From positions 1,054,001-1,118,000 of the forward strand of contig JAACJO010000011.1 in assembly GCA_013368445.1 (NCBI GenBank): a DNA stretch of 64,000 nucleotides, written 5' to 3'. The notes under the pieces were generated by a model that saw nothing but the letters and a program-made list of their open reading frames with translations, did no database searches and was not told where the DNA came from. A program made the translations under genes and the position numbers. Positions 55,936-64,000 of the stretch are shown piece by piece (the first letter of the stretch is position 1; each line of letters starts with the position of its first letter). Origin of the DNA: Leucocoprinus leucothites. Its lineage: Eukaryota > Basidiomycota > Agaricomycetes > Agaricales > Agaricaceae.

Positions 55936-58788
55936 ATGGTCAGACCAGACGATCAGGTACAGCTTGACTTTTAAGCTCTTTCTCTAGTGTGGCGAGCGGA
56001 CAATTCTGATGACTCGCGTGTTTTATGTTTAGAGTGGGAAGAAGGGAACCGGGCATTCTAGGAAGACGTCTTTGGCTGGGGAAAAGCCTGGGTCTGCTGA
56101 GCCTTATAATACACCGCTGTGGCCTTGTGAGATTAATGGATGTGGAAAGCAATTTGTGAGAGAGGCGGATCTGCGTCGGCATCAGCGCACGACAAAGGTG
56201 CATGCGAACCCCAACTTGTATGTCTTTTTCTTGCTGCTTGGTGTATGAGCTTTGAGGAGCTGTTGTTTATGACTCTATGCGTCTTTATAGTGTGTGCGAT
56301 GAGTGCGGAGCTAGTTTCACTCGAGTACGTTTGTCTTGTCCTCTTTTATGGTTGGTCTGGACTGAGTACGTCTATATAGACGGATGCGCTGAAGCGGCAT
56401 GAGAAATCGAAGTAAGTGGTTGTTCCGTTGATACTGAGAATCGTTGGACGAAGTGCTCATTGTGTGGGGGGGGGGCTGTACCATTTATCTATATAGGAGT
56501 CATGTTGCACGAGCACCTTCTGGTATGTTTATTGAGGACGGCGCAACTACTACGTCAGCGGAGACGACAAAGAATGGTAGTACATCCTCGGAATTATCTA
56601 CGCAGAGCAGGAGCTCGCGTAGCTTGTCCCCTGGGCCTTCTCGCGAGAAGGAGAAGGAGAGGAGGGAGAGGGAGAGGAGACTTGGAGATCGTGAACTTCC
56701 TCCGTTGCGACCTTCTCCGTCTTCGAGATATTACAGGTCACATACAGCTTCGTTTACTCGTACGTTCTGCCCTTGCGTGATTTGTCCCTCACAGGCTGAT
56801 ATAATGTATTGTCCTAGCTTACGAACAACCACCAGCACCATCAAATTCACAGTCCAGTTTACCATTCTCCCGTCCTCAAACTCATTCCCCCTCTCTTAAT
56901 GCGATCCTTGCTTCACCAATCTCAACACCTCGTCTGCATCCAGCCAAATGGGCGCTACCATCTCCCGGGCAGAGCAATGGCTATGCTCAACCGCCACCAC
57001 CTCCACCACCACCACTAGCACCTCCCCCATCCAAACCGAGTAACGGACATTATGTACCCCATTACCGGTACCCTCGTTCTCCTCCCCGTGCGGTTCCTCA
57101 CCTTCTAGCTCCGGAACACCACCCTACATCCCCATCACACGAACCACACGAACACGAACACGAACCATCCTCTTCCACCAGCTTCGGGCGCCAAGATACC
57201 AGACCCCGAGGACAACTGGACACCTGCCACACAACTGCCAGTTCCAGTATTAGGAAAATGAATAGCAACAACTCGAAAGGCAATAAGAGTTCTACTTCTT
57301 CGTCTTCGCCTGCCTCGATTACTCCCATGCGGAGGAAAGAATCTCCTTCGTTCACACCTTCACCGTCACCTGTGCCAGTAGCATCACCACCTGTGCCGAA
57401 ACATCATTTTGCTGTACCACCTATAGCGGCAGCACCGTCGGAACGTTCTATTGCCTTGGCCACGCTTAGCGATGGTGATTCGATTTCTTCAGACTCTGAT
57501 GGACCCGAAGAACTCGATGAAGAGGTTGACGAGTTAGAGTCTACGGATTCTGAAGCTGAGCCTCAAGAATCGCATGGGTTGAGAAGTTTGGCTCCGATAA
57601 AACCTGTAACGCAGGAGGAAAAGGACAGCAGAACAGCTACCGCTAGTCATAGCATCCGGGATATCGATATTGAAGACTGCATTGATCCCGTTGCTACAGG
57701 AATCACCGAAGAGGAGGTAAAAGCCGCAATGGATGACGTGCGGAAACAGGAACGAGAACAAGAGCAAGCAGAACAACAGGTCAAGGCGGCAGAGAACGCC
57801 AGTGCGGCGGTAGTGGACCATCGTGCACATGGGGGACGACTCGGTGCTTTGGGTATTGCCATTCGTACGAGTGGTGCAGGTGCAGTCGATCAAGATGATG
57901 GGTCACCTTTCCTCAGCGAGATGGTGCTATCCTCGCCTTCTTCGAGGCGTCTTGCTGTGAATGGCGCTAGTGTTCACCGTAATGGTGGGCATCCCGGTGG
58001 TGGGGGACATCATGGTCGTACGAGAGGAGACTCTCCTTCCTCTCTTTTGGGGGATTCTCGTGATCAGCTAGATCAAGATTTTCATCATCATCGTCGCTTG
58101 AATCGTCGACGTCACAGCCATAACACTGCAGACGAAGATGAAGAAAGCCTGGGTTTGAGTTCACGTTTGGATGGGAGTGGTAGTGATGTGGATATGAAAG
58201 CGGTGTATGATGAGGTCGATGTCGATGTTGGCGATATGGGCGCCAGTGGGAGATCGTTGGGGAAGAGGACGGCCAACCGTATGGCGAAAGCCAAGACATA
58301 CTCAATGGATTTGGATAATGGGATTAATGGCTCTGACTCCCCTCATGATCACGGTTACGATCATCGTCATAATGGTTATAGCCGTGGTGGCGGTCACCAC
58401 ACTTCTCCTTCCTTGGATCGGTCGATTTCTCGGTCCCCGTTGGACCAATATCACCCTTATCACCACCATGACCGGCAACCCCATTCTCATGCGAATCATC
58501 GTAACGGCCGTAGTATCATCGACGACGAAGATAAAGACGAACACATGCCTCATCGTCATCACCATCATCATACCCCCAAACATCATACCCATAATCATCA
58601 ACATCAACAGCTTCATCCGAGTGAGTGGTCGATTCCAATTTACCAGTTTACCCCCGCCACATCTTATTTCCTTTTGCTTCGTTTCAAATATTTCCCCTTC
58701 TCTTCTTGTTGCTCATTTCATCACTTCTTTCCCCCCCCCCCCCCCTTCCTTAGCGGAGCTTTTGACACAGGTGACGATGCCTTTATGA
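55936..58788 (+). CDS. C2H2 zinc-finger regulator with long disordered, histidine-rich tail
   Basis: Seven exons: 55936..55956, 56033..56217, 56291..56324, 56380..56411, 56497..56759, 56818..58620 and 58754..58788, giving 790 aa. Two adjacent C2H2 fingers are spliced from four exons: WPCEINGCGKQFVREADLRR with HQRTTKVH, and VCDECGASFTRTDALKRHEK with SKSH. A basic REKEKERRERERRLGDRE segment follows, then a proline-rich region (YAQPPPPPPPPLAPPPSK), acidic stretches (EELDEEVDELESTDSEAE), and a tail of His/Asp/Asn repeats (HRHHHHHTPKHHTHNHQHQQ). A single finger pair at the N-terminus suggests sequence-specific DNA binding; target unknown. The last exon codes only 11 complete residues (ELLTQVTMPL and one split codon). 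Confidence 0.82.
58731..58745. repeat. Poly-C tract before the last 3' splice site
   Basis: Fifteen consecutive Cs lie 6-20 nt upstream of the acceptor TTAG at 58750-58753, in the position of the polypyrimidine tract of the final intron of the zinc-finger gene. Confidence 0.75.
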
Positions 58789-60557
58789 AACGAAAACTTT
58801 ACCCTACTTCAGGTCTCAAGAGTTCAATCTCTCTTTCTCTCTTCAATCTTTGCTTTCTCTTGCTGCCGCTCTACGCACCATTTACTCTACCACTACACAT
58901 TGCATCTACGTGCGTACCACATACCGCATACTGCATACCCCCCCTGAAAACTCCATGCAACCGGCTGCACCCCCACGATCTCCCCCAAAAAGCACGAATG
59001 GGATAAAATCTCAGTAGCCTCCAGTTTATTTCATTCCCGGCGAATGCTTCGTAATCTTCAGGGGAAGAGGGTTACACTTTTGGCGACGCCACACCACACC
59101 ATTACTACCTTGTTCCCTCTTTTACGCAGCTGCGTAGGTCATTCATTGGGACTCGCTGGGTGAAACTCACCGCATCACTGTATCACTCTACCTCTGCAAT
59201 TTCAATTCGCTCTCACCTCCGACCTATGGGTTGGGTTATGATTACGCGCGTACACATTTCATCTGCGCCACCCTTTACTCCTTCCTCTTCGAGCGCTTCC
59301 CACTGCCTACTACTACTGCTGCTGCTGCTGCTTCCATCTCCTCGCCGTACCGGCCAAAACACTTCCGAGGACCTTTATACTCTCCTCTGCCTTTGTTACC
59401 CATGCGCATATTTGCATATACGTGATGGCTGGATGAAAAATCATAGTTGCATCTATGTCCATCCGTGTCTAGTAGATCATCCTTACCCTGCTTTGAATCT
59501 CTGTCCTGGTTGTCACACTACCTCCCTCTGTCTATCTCTCTATCTCTTGACCCCACTCGCTTGCTGTACCGCAGTATGTTATCGAGTATGCTTTCGCGCC
59601 GTCCGCACTAGTTTGCTCGTTTTGCTTCTCTTACCTGCCCATCTACCTCCTTATATGTTGAACTTGCTGTCTGTCGTCTTTGTTTAGTGGTTACGTATCA
59701 TGCTTTCATATCTGTCTTTTCTCTCTCCCTCTCGCACTAGTGTTCATTTTATGTTGTAATCCCCCCTCCCTCTCTGTCACCTATTCCCTTTGTTACCCGT
59801 TTTTACGATTATTGGTAGTAACGATCTTTTCCTTTTTTCTGGGTCTAGTTTAGTTTGACATGTTGTGATTCTAACCCGTTTCTCTGTCTTCTCTCCTTCC
59901 TCCTCCTTTCTTTCCGATCTCCCGTTCACATATATGTCTGTCTGTCTCTTTCTGGGCTGCTTTAATGACCGTATCGAGGTGAGCCGATCGTTCGTCTTTC
60001 TAGAAAATGTCTGTTTTGACAAGAATGCTGACGATGTCGATCTGGTTTCATTATATTGTTATAGTATATCTGAGTGCTTCTTTATGTCTCGAGTAATTTC
60101 AGTCATGATGGTGCTGCGCCGGGAGCAGGTGTTATTAATTCTGGGGGGGCTAAGGGATGGACTTTCTTATGACCTTTCCATATCTCTCATATATCGTTTT
60201 ATCTGTCAAACTCGTAGCTTCTCGTGTCACTTTCCTTCTGTACGCGTCCTTTGTCGCCATCTTCCATTTCGACCAAAGGATCTCATGTCACGGACAATTG
60301 ACAACTTGGATATTCGCAATATGACTCATCGTTTTCTATTGCTCGTACTTGGATATTCTTCCATTCTAATTTAATTTGACATAACCAGAGCCAGACCCGA
60401 GAAATGGTACAATGAGGATCAATGTCCATGAGAATGCTGCTGTTGAAGCGTATGTGTGTGCGTCGCTGTTGAAAGCGAACAGTGGTATATGCTACTGACG
60501 TAGTGTAAGGGTATCACCTGTGTTTACGAAATTGCTTTTGGATCTCTCTCCTCTCCT
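58789..60557. other. Long convergent intergenic region, pyrimidine-rich
   Basis: About 1.77 kb lies between the stop of the zinc-finger gene and the stop of adenosine kinase on the other strand. Much of it is T/C-rich on the plus strand and contains a short triplet repeat, (TAC)3(TGC)6, near 59309-59333. The open frames here are products of the biased composition. A long 3' UTR of the zinc-finger gene is the simplest reading. Confidence 0.5.
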
Positions 60558-61935
60558 TCAGAGGACCTGAACCTTGGGCCATTTGTACTGAGGACCGACC
60601 TGAGAAGAGTGTCAAATTATCAGCTTCAGTCAGCTCCTTAATGTTAATAATGACATACCTGTCCAACACACATCCTACCAAGCTCATGTCCAGCGAAGAT
60701 ACTCTCTTTGAGCGACTTTCCAGCAACGAGTGCACCAAGGAATCCACCAGCAAAAGCATCACCAGCACCGTTCGTATCCACAATCTCGGCATCACTCAAT
60801 GCCTTGACGGGGAATACCTGAGCCTCGGCGTTAGGACCCGAAACGACCGTAGTGGCTTCGGAACCATGTGTGAAGATGACAATACGTTCACGCGCTTTGT
60901 TAGCTTTTTCGTAGCCTGCGAGTGCCTTAGCAATTCCTGCAAGATCGGACTTGGAGCCTGGGTAGTTTGTGGCTTCAGCCCATGCCGCGGCTTCGGATTC
61001 GTTGGCGATGACGATATCGGTGTAAGGGAGGACTTTCTTCAGATTCTCAGTGAAGAATTGGGCGATGAAGGGAGCGGAGAGGTTGAGAATGAAGGTCTAA
61101 ATTGTTTTTTTCACATACAAAGAAGAAGGAAGGTTCAGATTGGTGAGAGGGTAAATATAGAATTTTGGGGTGGACGGACCTTGTTGGCGTCGGATGATTT
61201 CTTGCTGAGCCATTCGGTGATGCTGGTGCCGTGAGTAAGGAAGTAGCCTTCGACGTAGAAGAACTGAGCGGCCGCGATGAGGGGAGCGACTTCAGGAGAT
61301 TCGAGATGCGATTGGTCGAATTTCTCAGCGACTCGGAGAGTTGTGACAAGGGACCTAGATTGTTCAGTTTCCGATATGAGTTAAACAATTGACAAAAGAG
61401 GAAATGTGTATATGTTCCGCACCGATGGTGGCCGGTGATAACGACGGCACAAGCGCCCGTCTTTTCACCTTTCTTGACTTGATAAACTTCATCAAGCCCC
61501 TCACGGGCGTTGGCAGCTTTGAGCTGTTCTGCGAGATTATCATCGCCAACACAGCCTGTGTAGACGACAGATTTCGGGGGAAGGACGTACTAAAAAGGTG
61601 TTCTTCGTCAAGCAAACGTTTTTTGGTGGGGTGGAGAGACTTACTGCAGCACCTCGGGCGGCATTTTGAGAAGCACCGCCAGCGACATAAGTCACCTTGT
61701 AGTTCTTCACAACTTCCTCGTAGCTTTTAACCAGAGAGAACTCGGGTATAAGTCATCTGTGATAACCTGAAAAAGAGGGGGGACGCCAAACTCACATAGG
61801 AGTATGTTTTTCCTCGGCCAAAATTGCATCGTTGGCCTTGAGGTCATATTTCTTAAGAAGCTCTTCACCGTTGGTAACCTGCATGTCAAGCAGGGGGTTA
61901 CCCAGGCAGAAAAGCTTGTAACTCGAAGCGGCCAT
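60558..61935 (-). CDS. ADO1: Adenosine kinase
   Basis: Six exons: 61935..61796, 61723..61645, 61589..61423, 61354..61180, 61096..60659 and 60599..60558, giving 346 aa, the usual size. PfkB/ribokinase-family features: MAASSYKLFCLGNPLLDMQV (start strand with the substrate-binding LLDM), VTYVAGGASQNAARGA, VVYTGCVGDDNLAEQL, FYVEGYFLTHG, DIVIANESEAAAWAEA, and the catalytic/anion-hole motif VDTNGAGDAFAGGFLGALVA with its Asp. The C-terminus QYKWPKVQVL is on a separate small exon. It phosphorylates adenosine to AMP; in fungi it keeps the methylation cycle running by removing adenosine released from S-adenosylhomocysteine. Confidence 0.95.
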
Positions 61936-62825
61936 ATTTCGTTAGTATGTGGTGTTAGTCAAAGATGAACTAGGAGACGGGTAGGTGTTTCGTTCTTTGT
62001 TTACCTCCTAATCAGAGCTTCGAGTTTATCACGACATCGATGCCATCTATCTTATCTAATCATTATCGGCGCTGGGCGGCAGCAGGCGGCCAGAGAATAA
62101 CACTGATCGCAGTTGTAACTTTTATTTTTTTTTCCTCCCGCTTTATGGTGACGCCGAAGAAATTTGCGAAAATAGATGTTCGCGACGTTGATGGTCGCTG
62201 GGGTAGTCGATGTCTGGGACTGAATTGAGCGCCATATCAGAGAAGCTCAGAATGCTTTGACAGCCGACGAGGAATCGCCAGGGAGCTCAAATCAGCGAAA
62301 TCAGGTAAGTATGGCGGGGTTGCGTCCCTTATAGAAGCTTATCCCCATTGGAGGCTCAAATTCAAACTAGGCACATATAAGATCAAACTCGAATCCACAT
62401 TTCAAGCCCCTGAGGCTGACGTGGAGAGTAGAAAAGATGGATAGTAACCTTGTACAGAATGAGGCACACAGACAAAGTAGCACTACTAGTAACTACGTTC
62501 GCTCTCTAGGTTAAAGAAAAATACAGTATGAACGGCGTACAGAATAGGAATAGGGGATATGCTCTATGTACTGGGAAACAAGGAGGAGGGGTGGACTAGC
62601 GTAAAAGAGCTATAGTGACATATAGATGAAGCAGTCAATAAAAAGAACAATATTTATAGGAGAATAGACGTGAAGCGCCCATAATCCGCAGATGCACTAG
62701 AGTAATCAGAACGGCAGAGAAAAAATATAACAGAGATCCGGGATATCGCCAGAAATATATCGTCTCCTGGTCGGCGGAGTAACCAAGAGTAGCTGGAAAA
62801 AATATGCTATATGAGTAGATTGGGT
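61936..62825. other. Spacer between adenosine kinase and a C2H2 regulator
   Basis: Contains the adenosine kinase promoter and the 3' UTR of the right-hand minus-strand gene. The part 62.45-62.82 kb is A-rich. No gene is visible. Confidence 0.45.
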
Positions 62826-64000
62826 CTATAGGGAATCTCGGACACGAGATATCGGAGGCGAATGTGGCGGCAGTTCAGTTCGTAGTGAGGAGACAGCCAT
62901 GTTGGTAGAGTATGACTCGCAAGGAGCCTCAAATCGCGGCGGAAGCATGTAAGAATCATAAGAAACTGGTACAACCGGGAAGGTCAACTTCAATGGTGGG
63001 CCCATAGGCAGGGGTGCTTCGGCTTCGGACTCGGAGGAGTCAGCCTCGCGATCCATAGCAGGCTCTGGCTCCGGCGAAGGGGATGGCGAAGGTGGGGACA
63101 GCTTTAGAATAGGAAGCGGATTGCCGTTCTCCTCACGATTATTTTGTTTGTGGACTTTAAGATGCTGGAGCAAATTATCGTGTCGGTTGAAAAATTTGCC
63201 ACACGCAGGGTGCGTGCACATGAAAGCTAGAGTGACATGCTTGCTTAAAGGGGGGGACTAATATCCAAAAATGAGATTACTCACGTTTTTCATGGGTGTG
63301 GATCGAGCGTATGTGGCGCTTGAGGTGCTCTCCTCGATGGAAACACTTGCCACAGCCCTCAACCTTGCACACGTACATTCTCTTGTCTTTGACCTCAGGT
63401 GGTGCATCAGCCGCTTCCTGTGTTGGGACGCGGCGACCTCTGCTTTTCTTTGTCAAGTTGGGAACGGGGACCGGTAATGTCGCACGAGAACGCGGTCCAC
63501 GACGTTCGGGAGCGTATCCAGGAGATGTAGAGCTCTCCAGAAAAGTCAAAGGTGGGGTCAAGCTGAGCGGAGAGGAACTACGCGTTGTTGCTTGAGAAAC
63601 GTCTCTCGAGTCAGTCAAAGAGGACTCCGTTCTATGGCCCTCCTGACTGTCCTCAGCGTCTGTTGGTGAGGATGACTTTTTCGTCGCAGCCTTCGGTTTC
63701 TTGCGAGATTGAGCCGGCCTCTGAGGCGCAGGTGTATTGAGTTCCTCGGGTAGTCGGCGCTTGACAGTAGTTCCCGTCTGTGAGCGTGTTCGAGGCCGAG
63801 AGAAATCCTCCATTTCAGCGGAAGGTTTTTCGGCTTCGAGGGCGTCTGGGGATACATTATTCGGTGCCTGAGCCTTAAAAGCATGTTTGTCAGTAAAATC
63901 GACCAAAGAGAACATGCAGCTGACACTCACCTCTCTGTCGGAATGATATGATGGCTCCGGTGTGTTCTGCTGCAGACCGCGCTCCATCTCGGGCTCTGGG
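62826..64000 (-). CDS. C2H2 zinc-finger transcription factor, Msn2/Seb1-like finger pair; 5' end may lie outside window
   Basis: Exons on the minus strand: at least 63987..63931 (possibly continuing past 64000), 63873..63285 and 63226..62826; about 348 aa from the methionine at 63987. A tandem finger pair is reconstituted across the last intron: YVCKVEGCGKCFHRGEHLKR with HIRSIHTHEKP, then FMCTHPACGKFFNRHDNLLQ with HLKVHK. This spacing and the HRGEHLKRH / NRHDNLLQH helices are those of stress-type regulators (Msn2/4, Seb1 and relatives) that bind AGGGG-like elements. The N-terminal part is disordered with basic patches (QSRKKPKAATKKSSS); the C-terminus is Pro/Ser/Glu-rich. Whether MERGLQQNTPEPSYHS is the true N-terminus cannot be decided at the window edge. 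Confidence 0.85.

Noticed and set aside
58870..60380. Open frames of 160-175 codons on the plus strand
   Set aside because: They arise from T/C-rich composition, encode Leu/Ser/Cys-rich low-complexity peptides, and lack splice or domain support.

Overview
The window is nuclear DNA from a filamentous basidiomycete, most likely an agaricomycete. The reasons are dense protein genes on both strands, almost all split by roughly 45-65 nt introns with GT(or GC)..AG ends, very small exons, and typical fungal families (Kog1/raptor, Rvb2, Gon7, a Cak1-like kinase, Ats1, membrane LysM proteins, type-B carboxylesterases, class-3 lipases). I see no transposon, CRISPR array, rRNA or virus-derived gene. Thirty protein genes or gene parts and one tRNA-like relic can be supported. 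Splice coordinates were worked out by hand from reading frame and family conservation; every model closes in frame except the two with an apparent one-base frameshift.

Layout: 0-6.5 kb holds the end of a fasciclin-domain gene, LTO1 (minus), a small secreted double-psi beta-barrel protein, an unrecognised gene and a tRNA-like relic. 6.5-12.1 kb holds RVB2 (minus) divergent from the mitochondrial ribosomal protein gene RML2, GON7 (minus, with a frameshift) and a family-16 methyltransferase. 12.3-15.4 kb carries two tandem secreted lipases (minus). 16.3-26.2 kb holds NOP10, SMC4, a Cak1-like kinase (minus) whose start codon overlaps that of a divergent ankyrin gene, and thioredoxin. 27-34 kb is a secreted/surface block: a carboxylesterase (minus), a membrane LysM protein (minus) and two tandem small secreted proteins (plus). 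34.5-38.3 kb holds ribosomal protein eL28 with one unusually long intron, an unrecognised gene and an Ats1-like RCC1 protein. 39.1-44.7 kb is a tandem pair of carboxylesterases, promoters included; the second copy has a damaged splice donor. 44.9-58.8 kb holds KOG1 (minus) divergent from dynactin p150 (plus), then a C2H2 regulator with a histidine-rich tail. 60.5-64 kb holds adenosine kinase (minus) and a second C2H2 regulator that runs off the right edge.

How the genes relate: the housekeeping genes span many systems (TORC1, condensin, dynactin, AAA+ remodelling, H/ACA RNP, cytosolic and mitochondrial ribosomes, KEOPS) and are not functionally clustered. They are interrupted by accessory blocks of duplicated secreted hydrolases and small secreted proteins, the usual fast-evolving part of such a genome. 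The most noteworthy signals concern gene architecture: four inferred GC-AG introns, an 8-nt microexon shared by three carboxylesterases and damaged in one, overlapping divergent start codons, a start codon alone in its exon, a possible H/ACA snoRNA inside the eL28 intron, and alternating strand-composition blocks inside the KOG1 and p150 coding sequence. No clearly new biological system was found.
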